A DNA stretch of 64,000 bases from Streptomyces zingiberis (GCF_012034935.1 NZ_JAATEN010000015.1:92857-156856), one strand, 5' to 3'; positions 26,411-35,472 are shown, counted from the stretch's first letter. The notes: generated by a model not told the origin, from the sequence alone. Translations and numbers: made by a program.

Positions 26411-27769
26411 ATGTCCCACACCCCCGCCTCACCGTCCCCCTCGCCCGGCTCGTCGGTGTCCCCGCCGTCCCCGCCGTCGCCGTCCCCGCAGTCCTCGCCG
26501 TCCCCGGCCTCCCGGGAGGTCGCCCGGGCCGCCGCGGCCGTCGCGGGCCCGGTTCCGGAGGGCGCCCCCGCGGCAGTCGCGGGTCCCGTGCCCGCCGGGC
26601 CGCCGGCGAGCCCCTTCCGCCAGCCCAGGGCGGTCTGGGCCGTCGCCTTCGCGTGCGTGATCTCGTTCATGGGCATCGGGCTCGTCGACCCGATCCTCCC
26701 CGCGATCGCGGGTGACCTCGACGCCTCGCCGAGCCAGGTGACCCTCCTCTTCACCAGCTACCTGGTGATGACGGCGGTCGCCATGCTGATCACCGGCTGG
26801 GTCTCCAGCCGGCTCGGCGCGAAGCGCACCCTGATCCTCGGCCTGGCCCTGATCGTCGTCTTCGCGGCGCTCGCCGGTACGAGCGACAGCGTCGGGGGCG
26901 TCATCGGCTTCCGCGCCGGCTGGGGCCTGGGCAACGCCCTCTTCATCGCCACCTCGCTGGCCGTGATCGTCGGCTCCGCCAGCGGGGGCTTCGCGGGCGC
27001 CATCGTGCTCTACGAGTCGGCGCTCGGCGTGGGCATCGCCACCGGGCCGCTGCTCGGCGGGGTGCTCGGGGACATCAGCTGGCGCGGCCCGTTCCTCGGG
27101 GTCTCGGTGCTGATGCTGATCGCCCTGGTGGCCACGGCCGTCCTGCTGCCGCCCGCCCCGCGGAGCGAGCGCCCCGAACGGCTGCGCGAACCCTTGCTGG
27201 CGCTCCGTCACCGGGCCCTGGCCGCGACGAGCGTCACCGGGCTCCTCTACAACTGGGGCTTCTTCACGATGCTCGGCTACGCGCCGTTCCTCATGGACCT
27301 GGAGGCCATGGAGCTCGGCTGGGTCTTCTTCGGCTGGGGGCTGCTCGTGGCGGTCTTCGCCGTGTTCGGCGCGCCGCTGCTGCGCCGCGCCCTGGGCACG
27401 CCCCGCACGCTGTACGGCAACCTCGTGCTGATGGGGGCGGACCTCGCCGTCATCGGGTTCTTCCACGACCGGCCCGCGGTGGTCGCCGGCGCCGTGATCG
27501 TCTCCGGTGTCTTCATCGGCGTCAGCAACACCCTGGTGACCACGGCGGTGATGAGCGTCGCCCCGGTGCCGCGGCCGGTCGCCTCCGCGACCTACGGCTT
27601 CGTGCGCTTCATCGGCGGCGGGCTCGCCCCGTTCGCGGCCGGCAAGCTCGCGGAACACAGCGGCGCCCGGCTGCCGTTCCTGCTGGGCGCGGTGGCCGTC
27701 GCGGCCGGCGCGGTGGTGCTGTCCACGGTGCACCGCACGCTGTCGGAGGCCGACACCGGCCACGGCTGA
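26411..27769 (+). CDS. Major facilitator superfamily exporter (DHA1 drug efflux type)
   Basis: A 452-residue MFS protein. After a disordered Pro/Ser/Ala-rich N-terminus of about 75 residues come 12 predicted helices. The loop 2-3 motif A variant GWVSSRLGAKRTL and the motif-C-like stretch ALGVGIATGPLLGG are typical of proton-driven drug antiporters. It probably exports a small hydrophobic compound. GGAGGGAG lies 13 bases before ATG 26411, a rather long spacing. It is divergent from the GH3 gene, and no regulator gene is adjacent. Confidence 0.9.
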   Translation: MSHTPASPSPSPGSSVSPPSPPSPSPQSSPSPASREVARAAAAVAGPVPEGAPAAVAGPVPAGPPASPFRQPRAVWAVAFACVISFMGIGLVDPILPAIAGDLDASPSQVTLLFTSYLVMTAVAMLITGWVSSRLGAKRTLILGLALIVVFAALAGTSDSVGGVIGFRAGWGLGNALFIATSLAVIVGSASGGFAGAIVLYESALGVGIATGPLLGGVLGDISWRGPFLGVSVLMLIALVATAVLLPPAPRSERPERLREPLLALRHRALAATSVTGLLYNWGFFTMLGYAPFLMDLEAMELGWVFFGWGLLVAVFAVFGAPLLRRALGTPRTLYGNLVLMGADLAVIGFFHDRPAVVAGAVIVSGVFIGVSNTLVTTAVMSVAPVPRPVASATYGFVRFIGGGLAPFAAGKLAEHSGARLPFLLGAVAVAAGAVVLSTVHRTLSEADTGHG

Positions 27770-27816
27770 GGCGCCCACGGGGGCCGGGCCGGCGGCCCCG
27801 GGGAGGGGTTGCCGGC

Positions 27817-27867
27817 CTGCCCGGGGCCCGCGCGGCCCGGCCGCCGGGCCGCGCGGGCCCCGGGCGG
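27817..27867. terminator. Very strong bidirectional hairpin terminator
   Basis: A perfect stem of 20 base pairs (arms 27821-27840 and 27844-27863), extendable by two or more pairs, encloses a three-base loop. It lies between the convergent transporter and isomerase genes, and so can stop transcription from both sides. Confidence 0.85.
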
Positions 27868-27902
27868 TCGCCGGGCCGCGCGAGGCCGGGGCAGCGGCGG
27901 GC

Positions 27903-28727
27903 TCAGGCCGACTGCGTCAGCAGCCCCATCAGGTGGTCGTGGCCGGGACGCAGCACCTCCGGCAGCTCCGGGACCTCCGGGTACCAGCGCTTCTCGTACT
28001 CCCAGCACAGCCACTCCGTGCCCGCCGCCGGACGGGTCTGGGCCGGGTCCTGCCGGGTGAGCAGGTCCACGCACTCGGTGAGCGGCAGCACGCCCGCGCC
28101 GAGCGGCAGCGGAGTGGTGTCCTCCACCGAGGTGATGTCCTTGACCTGGACGTACGCGAGGTAGGGGGCGAGTACGGCGTACGAGGTCTCCGGGTCCTCA
28201 CCGGCCAGCCAGGGGTGCATCACATCCCAGATCGCGCCGACGGAAGGGTGGCCCACCAGACCGAGCACCCGGGCGGTGTCGGTGCCCGTGCGGTGCGAGT
28301 CGTGGGTCTCCAGGCAGAGGGTGACACCCAGGTCGGCGGCGTACGGCGCGGCGGCGGCCAGCCGGCGGGCGGCGGCCGCGTCGGCGTCCTCGGTGGCCGG
28401 CTGGTCCACACCGCCGGGGAAGACCCGCACGTAGGGGGCGTTGAGATCACTCGCGAGGGTGAGCAGCTCATGCAACTCGTCGACGACCGTCTCGTCGGCG
28501 CCCGGGGCGGCCACCCGGGTGTAACCGGCGGCGCTGAGGACGCGCAGTCCGGCGTCCTGGAAGCGGCGCGCGGTCTCCTTGCGCACCTCGCCGCCGACCC
28601 CGGGGTGCACCGGCTCGTCCCCGTGCACGCGCAGCTCCACGCCGTGGAAACCGCCCTCCGTCGCGAGCCGCACCACCTCGGGAATCTCCATGCCGGGGAC
28701 GCCGAGGGTCGAGAAGGCGAGTTGCAC
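27903..28727 (-). CDS. Sugar phosphate isomerase/epimerase-like TIM-barrel protein
   Basis: A 274-residue xylose-isomerase-like TIM barrel. Features are FSTLGVPGMEIPEVVRLA at the N-terminus, and likely divalent-metal ligands in LCLETHDSH, AIWDVMHPW and VQVKDI. This superfamily includes sugar isomerases, epimerases and keto-sugar lyases. GTG 28727 has AGGAG upstream. It lies downstream of, and in the same direction as, the LacI gene, with a 588-base gap, so it may have its own promoter. The substrate cannot be told from sequence; the neighbours point to catabolism of an unusual sugar or glycoside. Confidence 0.85.
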   Translation of the reverse strand: MQLAFSTLGVPGMEIPEVVRLATEGGFHGVELRVHGDEPVHPGVGGEVRKETARRFQDAGLRVLSAAGYTRVAAPGADETVVDELHELLTLASDLNAPYVRVFPGGVDQPATEDADAAAARRLAAAAPYAADLGVTLCLETHDSHRTGTDTARVLGLVGHPSVGAIWDVMHPWLAGEDPETSYAVLAPYLAYVQVKDITSVEDTTPLPLGAGVLPLTECVDLLTRQDPAQTRPAAGTEWLCWEYEKRWYPEVPELPEVLRPGHDHLMGLLTQSA

Positions 28728-29315
28728 GGTTGCTCCTGGTGGTCGGGCCGGAAGGGTGGGGGTCCGGCGGGAGGGCCGGCGGTCCGCCGGGGCGGGGCCG
28801 GGACCGGTCGCGTCCGCCCCTCCCGGCGTCCGGGCGGACACAGGCCGGGTTCCCGCAGCGGGCACGGACATGCCGGACGCGGCCCGGACGGCGGACGCGG
28901 CGGGCGGCGCGGGGAGGGGGTCGTGGGGCGAACGGGGCGGGGCGGACGGGGGCGGGCGGCGCGGGACGGAGGGGACGGGCCGGGCCGGGCGAGGGGACCG
29001 GACCGGGACGGAAGGCGGACGGGGCGAGCCCCCGGCCCCCGGGCCTGGGAGAGCCGGGGGCCGGGAAGACCCCGAACCGCGGAGAGCCCCTGTCCCCGGG
29101 AGGCCGGGGACTTCGGGGGCGGCGCTTCCGGTGCGGCGGTACCGGGCGGCGGAGAGCCCGACGTCCGCCGGTCCGCCGGGCGGCTCCCGTCGCCGGGGAG
29201 GCCGGGACTCCGGGGGCAGGGAGCCCGGAGGGCGGGGCGCCCCGAGGGAACCCCGAGCGCCCCGGCTGCCGCCCCCGTCGGGCTCTGCTGCCCCCGTCGG
29301 CCCCCGTCGCCCCTG
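28728..29315. other. Intergenic region without recognisable content
   Basis: 588 bases of extremely GC-rich sequence between the isomerase gene and the end of the LacI gene. Frames are open on both strands because of composition, but none encodes a recognisable protein. No copy of the AAGCGCTT operator was found. Confidence 0.5.
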
Positions 29316-30410
29316 TCAGCCCCGGTCGCGGGGTGGCGCCGTCGACGCCCGGACCATCAGCTCGGCCCGGATCGTGGCCACCCCGCCGGGCGGGGCCGGC
29401 TCCCGGTTCGTGGCGAGCCGGCCCGCGCGGGCCCCGGCCTCGTGCAGCGGCAGCCGGACGGTGGTCAGGGCGGGCACGGCGTCGGCGCTGAACGGCAGGT
29501 CGTCGAAGCCGGCCACGGAGACGTCCGCCGGGATGCGCAGCCCCTGGTCGCGCAGGGCGGCGCAGGCGCCGAGGGCGATGGTGTCGTTGGCCGCGACCAC
29601 CGCCGTCAGCTCCGGTTCCCTGCGCAGCAGTTCGAGGGTGGCGTCGTAGCCGGAGGCGCGGTCGAAGCGGCCGTGCACGGTCAGCCGTTCGGCCGCGGAG
29701 GTACCGGCCGCCGCCGGCGCCCCGGCGCCGGGGACGCCCGCGGCGGCCAGGGCGGCCCGGTGCCCCTCCAGCCGGTGACGGGTGGTGGTGCGGTCCGGAG
29801 GCCCGGTGACGTAACCGATGCGGCGGTGGCCCAGCGTGAGCAGGTGCTCGGTGAGCCGCCGCGCGCCGCCGCGGTTGTCGAACGCCAGGGTGGTGACGGC
29901 CGGTTCGCCGTCGCCCCGCGGGGGCAGCGGCGGGCGGCCGCACAGGACGACGCGGGTGCCGGCGTCGGTGAGCCGGCCCAGCTTGGCGGCGACGGCGGCC
30001 GCGTGGTCGGCGCCCTCGGCGGCCCCGCCGGTGACGACCACGGCCGCGGCCCGCTGCCGCTGGAGCAGGGTGAGGTAGGTGAGTTCCCGCTCGGGGGAGC
30101 CGCCGGTGTTGCAGACGACGGCGAGCTTCGCACCCGTGCCGTGCAGTTCGGCGATCTCCGACTGCACGGCCCCGGCCATGATGCCGAAGAACGGGTCGGC
30201 GATGTCGTTGACGAGGATGCCGACCAGGTCGGAGGTGGCCGCGGCGAGCGCGCTGGCCGGCCCGTTGACGACGTAGTCCAGCTCGCCGACCGCGCGCAGC
30301 ACCCGCGCCCGGGTCGCCTCGGAGACCGGGTAGTTGCCGCTGAGGACCCGGGAGACCGTGGCCGAGGAGACCTGGGCGTGGGCCGCCACATCCGCCAGGG
30401 TCACTGCCAT
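29316..30410 (-). CDS. LacI-family transcriptional repressor
   Basis: A 364-residue regulator. The N-terminal LacI helix-turn-helix and hinge (TLADVAAHAQVSSATVSRVLSG, YVVNGPASALA) are followed by a periplasmic-binding-like effector domain (GILVNDIADPFFGIMAG, VAANDTIALG, GFDDLPFSADAVPALTTV). GGAGG before ATG 30410 fixes the start. It is divergent from the DUF6807 gene, and the 16-base palindrome at 30550-30565 in the shared region is its probable operator. A related site precedes the oxidoreductase operon at 31923, so it should repress the whole sugar locus until an inducer binds. Confidence 0.93.
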   Translation of the reverse strand: MAVTLADVAAHAQVSSATVSRVLSGNYPVSEATRARVLRAVGELDYVVNGPASALAAATSDLVGILVNDIADPFFGIMAGAVQSEIAELHGTGAKLAVVCNTGGSPERELTYLTLLQRQRAAAVVVTGGAAEGADHAAAVAAKLGRLTDAGTRVVLCGRPPLPPRGDGEPAVTTLAFDNRGGARRLTEHLLTLGHRRIGYVTGPPDRTTTRHRLEGHRAALAAAGVPGAGAPAAAGTSAAERLTVHGRFDRASGYDATLELLRREPELTAVVAANDTIALGACAALRDQGLRIPADVSVAGFDDLPFSADAVPALTTVRLPLHEAGARAGRLATNREPAPPGGVATIRAELMVRASTAPPRDRG

Positions 30411-30514
30411 GTGTACCTCCGTGTGCGCGCCGGCCGGGGCCGCCCCTCCGGTCCCCGGGGAGTGCATCGTCTCACCCCGCCGTGGGCGGGACGGGCCGGG
30501 CGGAGGGGTACGTC

Positions 30515-30565
30515 TTGTCCCCGGCGGCGCCCTCTGCCTAGGGTCCGGGGGGAAAGCGCTTTCCC
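30515..30565 (+). promoter_or_regulatory. Promoter with LacI operator for the DUF6807 gene
   Basis: TTGTCC (30515-30520) and TAGGGT (30539-30544) are separated by 18 bases. The perfect palindrome GGGAAAGCGCTTTCCC (30550-30565) begins five bases downstream and covers the expected transcription start. Repression by the adjacent LacI protein is the direct reading. Confidence 0.75.
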
Positions 30566-30634
30566 GCGCCGCCGTCCCGGGCCGGGACGGCCCGCCCCCG
30601 CGGCCACCCCCGGCCCCCGCACCCCCGGAGAGCC

Positions 30635-31570
30635 ATGAGCGCGCCCGTCACCCTCACCCACGTCCACGGCGAACGGATCTCCGTCACCTCCGGTGGCGTC
30701 GAACTGATGGCCTACGTCTACCGGCCGGATCCCGAGCCGTACGAGGCGCCCAAGCCCTACGCCCACCCGCTGCGCACCCTCGCCGGGCACACCGTCACCG
30801 GCTACCGGCCCAACGACCACCGCCACCACAAGGGGCTCCAGATGACCGCCAGTCATCTCTCCGGCCAGAATCTGTGGGGCGGCAACTCCTATCTCCACGG
30901 CCAGGGGTACCGGCGCGTCCCCGAACGGGTCGGCTCGATGCGCCACGACGGTTTCGGCCACGTCACGGCGGAGCGCGACCGTGTCTCGTTCACCGAGCGG
31001 CTGACCTGGCGGGCGCACTCGGGCGAGGAGTGGGCCCACGAGCGGCGCGACCTCGCGGTCCACTCCGCCGACGCCGGCGCGGGCTGCTGGACCCTGGAGT
31101 GGGCCACCGAGCTGACCAACCTCCGCGCCGAACCCCTGAGGTTCGGTTCCCCCACCACGGCCGGCCGGGAGATGGCCGGCTACACGGGGCTGCACTGGCG
31201 CGGCCCGCGCGACCTCACCGGCGGGGACGTGCTCGGCCCCGAGGGGCGCGGCGGGGACGGGGAGGCGGGGGCCGTGGCCATGATGGGCACCCACGCGCCC
31301 TGGCTGGCCTTCACCGGCGTCCACGACGAGGTGGACGCGCGCTCCACGCTCGTCTTCCTGCACGATCCGGCCAACGAGCGGGCGATCCACGCCTCCCACT
31401 GGTTCGTCCGCTCCGAGCCGGCGCCCAGCGTCGCCTTCTCCTGGGCGTTCTTCGAGGAGTTCGCGCTGGCCCCGGGGGAGAGCTTCGCCTACCGCTACCG
31501 GGTGCTGATCGCCGACGGCGCGTGGGACCGGGAGCGGATCGCGGAGCGGGTCGCGGCGCAGCGCTGGTGA
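30635..31570 (+). CDS. DUF6807 (PmoA-like) protein
   Basis: A 311-residue protein of the family often annotated PmoA or DUF6807. Landmarks are YVYRPDPEPYEAPKPYAHPL, a histidine-rich segment NDHRHHKGLQ, HGQGYRRV, and the C-terminal VRSEPAPSVAFSWAFFEEFAL. The predicted fold is beta-rich. There is no reliable enzymatic assignment. The family is repeatedly found with Gfo/Idh oxidoreductases and xylose-isomerase-like proteins in sugar loci, as here. The conserved histidines suggest metal or sugar binding. GGAGAGCC lies just before ATG 30635. LacI control is supported by the promoter palindrome. Confidence 0.82.
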   Translation: MSAPVTLTHVHGERISVTSGGVELMAYVYRPDPEPYEAPKPYAHPLRTLAGHTVTGYRPNDHRHHKGLQMTASHLSGQNLWGGNSYLHGQGYRRVPERVGSMRHDGFGHVTAERDRVSFTERLTWRAHSGEEWAHERRDLAVHSADAGAGCWTLEWATELTNLRAEPLRFGSPTTAGREMAGYTGLHWRGPRDLTGGDVLGPEGRGGDGEAGAVAMMGTHAPWLAFTGVHDEVDARSTLVFLHDPANERAIHASHWFVRSEPAPSVAFSWAFFEEFALAPGESFAYRYRVLIADGAWDRERIAERVAAQRW

Positions 31571-31922
31571 GCTGACCGCCCCGTCCGCGAGGTGGTGGCG
31601 GGTGGCACCGGGCCCGGCGGGCGATCGCGGGGACGGGCGCCCTCCGGGCGGCGCGGAGCTGTGCGGGGGGTGCGACGCGGCGCGCGGAGACGCCACGAGG
31701 CGCGCGGAGACGCGGAGGGCGCCCCGGGTCGGTGGCCGGCGGCGCCTTGTGGTGACGGGCGTGGGGGGATAGCGTCGTAGAAAGCGCTTGCTCCGCCCGC
31801 GCCCACCTTCCCCCACCCCGCCGTGCTCCGGTCTGTCCGGAGGCGGCGCGGCAGGCGACGGCGGCGCGGAGAGGGCCGAAGGGGCCGGGAAGGCGCGGCA
31901 GAGCGGGAGAAGGGACGGCCGA
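31571..31922. other. Intergenic region with direct repeat and promoter
   Basis: 352 bases without a gene. The GCGCGCGGAGACGC-type element occurs twice between 31678 and 31713, and the promoter-operator pair at 31747-31792 follows. The remainder is the 5' leader of the oxidoreductase operon, about 130 bases. Confidence 0.5.
31747..31792 (+). promoter_or_regulatory. Promoter with LacI-type operator for the Gfo/Idh operon
   Basis: TTGTGG (31747-31752), a 17-base spacer and TAGCGT (31770-31775) are followed after three bases by AGAAAGCGCTTGCT (31779-31792), a palindrome with one mismatch per arm. The layout copies the promoter at 30515-30565, so both are probably controlled by the LacI repressor encoded at 29316-30410. 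Confidence 0.65.
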
Positions 31923-33074
31923 GTGACACGCACGACGCTACGCATCGCCATGAACGGGGTGACCGGCCGCATGGGCTACCGGCAGCACCTGCTGCGCTCC
32001 CTGCTCGCCATCCGCGAGCAGGGCGGCGTGGACGCGGGGGACGGCACGGTGCTCTGGCCCGAGCCGGTGCTCGTCGGCCGCCGCGAGCACGCCCTGCGGG
32101 CCATCGCGGACCGGCACGGCCTGGAACACTGGACCACCGACCTCGACGCGGTGCTCGCCGACCCGGCCACCGACATCTACTTCGACGCCCAGATCACCTC
32201 GGCCCGCGAACCCGCGCTGCGCAAGGCGATCGCCGCCGGCAAGCACATCTACTGCGAGAAGCCCACCGCCTCCGGGCTCGCCGGCGCGCTGGAGCTGGCC
32301 CGGCTCGCCGAGCGGGCCGGTGTCCGCCACGGCGTGGTGCAGGACAAGCTCTTCCTGCCGGGGCTGCGCAAGCTCAAGCGGCTGATCGACGGCGGCTTCT
32401 TCGGCGAGATCCTCTCCGTGCGCGGCGAGTTCGGCTACTGGGTCTTCGAGGGTGACTGGCAGCCCGCGCAGCGGCCGTCCTGGAACTACCGCGCGCAGGA
32501 CGGCGGCGGCATCGTCGCGGACATGTTCCCGCACTGGGAGTACGTGCTGCACGGCCTGTTCGGCCGGGTGCGCAGCGTGCAGGCCGAGGTCGTCACGCAC
32601 GTCCCGCGCCGCTGGGACGAGCGCGGCAAGCCGTACGAGGCGACGGCCGACGACGCCGCCTACGGCGTCTTCCGCCTGGAGGGCGGCGCGGTGGCGCAGA
32701 TCAACTCCTCCTGGGCGGTCCGCGTCCACCGCGACGAGCTGGTGGAGTTCCAGGTGGACGGCGTCGAGGGCTCGGCCGTCGCCGGGCTCCGCCGCTGCCG
32801 CGTCCAGCACCGCTCGGCCACCCCCAAGCCGGTGTGGAACCCGGACCTGCCGCTCACCGAGTCCTTCCGCGACCAGTGGCAGGAGGTCCCGGACAACGAG
32901 GAGTTCGACAACGGCTTCAAGGCGCAGTGGGAGCTGTTCCTGCGCCATGTGGCGCTGGGTGAGCCCTGGGGCTGGGACCTGCTGGCCGGGGCGCGCGGGG
33001 TGCAACTCGCCGAGCTGGGGCTGCGGTCGGCGGCGGAGGGCCGCCGGCTGGACGTGCCGGAGCTGACGCTGTGA
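31923..33074 (+). CDS. Gfo/Idh/MocA-family oxidoreductase
   Basis: A 383-residue NAD(P)-dependent sugar oxidoreductase. The N-terminal Rossmann motif is the unusual NGVTGRMG, the conserved CEKPTA lysine motif is present (HIYCEKPTASG), and the C-terminal domain has the beta-sheet typical of the family. GTG 31923 has GAAGGGA about nine bases upstream. It heads a three-gene operon (31923-35208) in which each downstream gene overlaps or nearly overlaps its predecessor. The family oxidises or reduces hydroxyl groups on sugars and inositols. With TIM-barrel partners a 3-keto-sugar route is possible, but this is inferred. Confidence 0.92.
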   Translation: MTRTTLRIAMNGVTGRMGYRQHLLRSLLAIREQGGVDAGDGTVLWPEPVLVGRREHALRAIADRHGLEHWTTDLDAVLADPATDIYFDAQITSAREPALRKAIAAGKHIYCEKPTASGLAGALELARLAERAGVRHGVVQDKLFLPGLRKLKRLIDGGFFGEILSVRGEFGYWVFEGDWQPAQRPSWNYRAQDGGGIVADMFPHWEYVLHGLFGRVRSVQAEVVTHVPRRWDERGKPYEATADDAAYGVFRLEGGAVAQINSSWAVRVHRDELVEFQVDGVEGSAVAGLRRCRVQHRSATPKPVWNPDLPLTESFRDQWQEVPDNEEFDNGFKAQWELFLRHVALGEPWGWDLLAGARGVQLAELGLRSAAEGRRLDVPELTL

Positions 33075-34258
33075 CGCTCCGGCTGCCCACCCCCGGGGGA
33101 GGGCTGCGCGGGTACGAGCCGCGCCGCGAGCCCGCCCCCGCCGTCCTCGCGCCGGCGGGGGGAGGTGCGGCCGGGGCGCCGCGCTCCCGTACCGTCCACG
33201 CCGCCGCGCACGTCGTCGTCGACCCGTTCGCCGACACCACGCCGGACGGCCCGGCGGCCGTCGACTGGGAGGCGACCCTCGCCTTCCGGCGCCACCTCTG
33301 GTCCCACGGCCTGGGCGTCGCCGAGGCCATGGACACCGCGCAGCGCGGCATGGGGCTGGACTGGAAGGGCGCCGCCGAGCTGATCCGCCGCTCGGCCGCC
33401 GAGGCGCGCGCCGAGGGCGGTCTCCTCGTCTGCGGCGCCGGCACCGACCAGCTCGCCGCGGACCCGGCGCGCCCCGCGTCCCTCGCCGAGGTGCGCTCCG
33501 CCTACGAGGAGCAGCTCGCCCTGGTCGAGGACGCGGGCGCGCGGGCCGTGCTGATGGCGTCCCGGGCCCTCGCGGCCGCCGCCCGGGGACCGGAGGACTA
33601 CCTGGAGGTCTACGGTCATCTGCTGCGCCAGGCCCGGGAGCCGGTGATCCTCCACTGGCTCGGCCCCATGTTCGACCCCGCGCTGGAGGGCTACTGGGGC
33701 GGCGCCGACCTCGACCGGGCGACGGAGACCTTCCTGGAGGTGATCGCCGCCCACCCGGACAAGGTGGACGGCGTGAAGGTCTCCCTGCTGGACGCCGGCC
33801 GGGAGACGGACCTGCGCCGCCGGCTGCCGGACGGCGTGCGCTGCTACACCGGCGACGACTTCCACTACCCGGAACTGATCGCGGGCGACGGCCGCCACTT
33901 CAGCCACGCCCTGCTCGGGATCTTCGACCCGCTGGCCCCGCTCGCCGCCGAGGCCGTGCGGGTGCTCGACACCGGCGACGAGGCGGGCTTCCGCGCCGTC
34001 CTCGACCCCACGGTGGCGCTCTCCCGCCATCTCTTCGCCCCGCCCACCCGCTACTACAAGACCGGGGTGGTGCTGCTGGCCTGGCTCGCCGGGCACCAGG
34101 AGCACTTCACGATGGCCGGCGGCCTCCAGTCGGCCCGTTCCCTGCCCCATCTGGCCCGCGCCTACGAACTGGCCGACGGGCTCGGCCTGTTCCCCGACCC
34201 CGGGCTCGCGGAGGACCGCATGCGCCACCTGCTCGCCGTCCACGGGGTCGCCCCGTGA
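33071..34258 (+). CDS. DUF993 family, dihydrodipicolinate-synthase-like protein
   Basis: A 395-residue protein of the DUF993 family, a TIM barrel related to class I aldolases of the DHDPS/NAL group. The segment KVDGVKVSLLDAG holds a lysine at the position expected for a Schiff base. GAGTDQLAAD and ILHWLGPMFDP are further conserved blocks. An aldolase-like cleavage or condensation is possible but unproven. It starts at a GTG overlapping the previous stop (GTGA) and overlaps the next frame, so translation is coupled. The N-terminal 35 residues are Pro/Gly/Ala-rich and probably disordered. Confidence 0.85.
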   Translation: MTLRLPTPGGGLRGYEPRREPAPAVLAPAGGGAAGAPRSRTVHAAAHVVVDPFADTTPDGPAAVDWEATLAFRRHLWSHGLGVAEAMDTAQRGMGLDWKGAAELIRRSAAEARAEGGLLVCGAGTDQLAADPARPASLAEVRSAYEEQLALVEDAGARAVLMASRALAAAARGPEDYLEVYGHLLRQAREPVILHWLGPMFDPALEGYWGGADLDRATETFLEVIAAHPDKVDGVKVSLLDAGRETDLRRRLPDGVRCYTGDDFHYPELIAGDGRHFSHALLGIFDPLAPLAAEAVRVLDTGDEAGFRAVLDPTVALSRHLFAPPTRYYKTGVVLLAWLAGHQEHFTMAGGLQSARSLPHLARAYELADGLGLFPDPGLAEDRMRHLLAVHGVAP

Positions 34259-34377
34259 ACGAGCCGGTGAACAGCGGCCCGGTGGGCGGGGACCCCGTGA
34301 ACGGAAACCCGGTGGGCGGGGGTCCGGTGGGCGCGGGCCAGGTGAACGGCTGTCTCGTGGACGGGGAAGGGGATGTC

Positions 34378-35208
34378 ATGGCCGGACTCGACCGCTTCAG
34401 CCTCAACCAGGAGACGATCCGGCAGTGGTCCCTCCCGGAGCTGGCGGACGGATGCGTGGCGGCGGGCGTGCGCCACGTCGGCCTGTGGCGCGCGCCGGTG
34501 CAGGAGTACGGGGTGGAGCGCGCGGCGAAACTGATGCGCTCCGCGGGGCTGTCCGTCAGCAGCCTCTGCCGGGGCGGCTTCCTCACCGCCGCCGCCCCGG
34601 CGGAGCGGGCCGCCGCCCTCGACGACAACCGGGCCGCGCTGGACGAGGCCGCCGCGCTGGGCACCGGCACCCTCGTCCTGGTCTGCGGCGGGCTGCCGGA
34701 GGGCGACCGTGACCCGGCCGGCGCGCGCGAACGGATCGCCGACGCCGTGGCCGAACTCCTCCCGCACGCCGAGGAGCGCGGGGTACGGATGGCCGTCGAG
34801 CCGCTGCACCCGATGTTCGCCTCGGACCGCTGCGTCGTCTCCACCCTCGGGCAGGCGCTCGGCATCGCCGAGCGGTTCCCCGCCGAACGGGTCGGCGTGG
34901 TCGTGGACACGTACCACCTGTGGTGGGACGACACCGTGCCCGCGCTGATCGACCGCGCGGGCGCCGCCGGGCGGATCGCCGCCTTCCAGCTCGCCGACTG
35001 GATCACCCCGCTCCCCGAGGGCGTGCTGCTCGGCCGCGGACAGCTCGGCGACGGCTGCGTCGACCTGCGTGGCTTCCGGGAGCGGGTGGACGCCGCGGGT
35101 TACCGGGGCCCGGTGGAGGTGGAGATCTTCAACCCCGCGCTGTGGTCCCGGGACGGCGCCGAGGTGCTGGCGGAGACCCGGGAGCGCTACCGGCGGCTGG
35201 TGCTCTGA
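34378..35208 (+). CDS. Xylose isomerase-like TIM-barrel protein (sugar isomerase/epimerase family)
   Basis: A 276-residue TIM barrel, starting LDRFSLNQETIRQWSLPEL. Metal-ligand candidates are in AVEPLHPM, VVVDTYHLWWD and AAFQLADW. ATG 34378 is chosen because GGGGAAGGGG precedes it and homologous proteins begin about here. A GTG at 34255 that overlaps the previous stop would add 41 residues made of repeated PVNG/PVGG units. That stretch looks like a degenerate simple repeat rather than protein sequence, though it may keep translation coupled. It is the last gene of the LacI-controlled operon and is followed by a terminator. Confidence 0.87.
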   Translation: MAGLDRFSLNQETIRQWSLPELADGCVAAGVRHVGLWRAPVQEYGVERAAKLMRSAGLSVSSLCRGGFLTAAAPAERAAALDDNRAALDEAAALGTGTLVLVCGGLPEGDRDPAGARERIADAVAELLPHAEERGVRMAVEPLHPMFASDRCVVSTLGQALGIAERFPAERVGVVVDTYHLWWDDTVPALIDRAGAAGRIAAFQLADWITPLPEGVLLGRGQLGDGCVDLRGFRERVDAAGYRGPVEVEIFNPALWSRDGAEVLAETRERYRRLVL

Positions 35209-35319
35209 GGCCCCGGCGGGCGCGCCCGTGGCCCGGGGCCGGTTCCGCGGCCCCGCCCGGGGCCCGGAACACCGCCGCGCCGGTGCCCGCGCCACCCGGG
35301 CCCCGCCTGACCACCGCCC

Positions 35320-35358
35320 GCGCCGGGCACCACCCTCCACGAGGGCGGTGCCCGGCGC
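35320..35358 (+). terminator. Hairpin terminator after the sugar operon
   Basis: Arms 35320-35337 and 35341-35358 form an 18-base-pair stem with one mismatch and a three-base loop, 110 bases past the isomerase stop. There is no T run. Confidence 0.8.
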
Positions 35359-35435
35359 GGCGTCCGTCCGACGCGGGCACCGCCACCCTCCACCGGGAAG
35401 CCGGGAAGCCGGGAAGCCGGGGCCCGCGAGCGGGC

Positions 35436-35472
35436 CCACGTGACCGGGCGTCGGCGGTGGCCGGTCACGTGG
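35436..35472. promoter_or_regulatory. Inverted repeat with CACGTG cores
   Basis: CCACGTGACCGG and its exact complement flank 13 bases. Each arm itself contains the palindrome CACGTG. This could be a second transcription stop or an operator for the anti-sigma-type gene. Confidence 0.45.

Noticed and set aside
28728..29315. Additional gene between the isomerase and LacI genes
   Set aside because: Frames on both strands are Pro/Gly/Arg-only and overlap the LacI gene; no start signal or domain.
34255..34377. N-terminal extension of the last isomerase from the GTGA overlap
   Set aside because: Encodes only PVNG/PVGG-type repeats, and a better ribosome site precedes ATG 34378; kept as an alternative.
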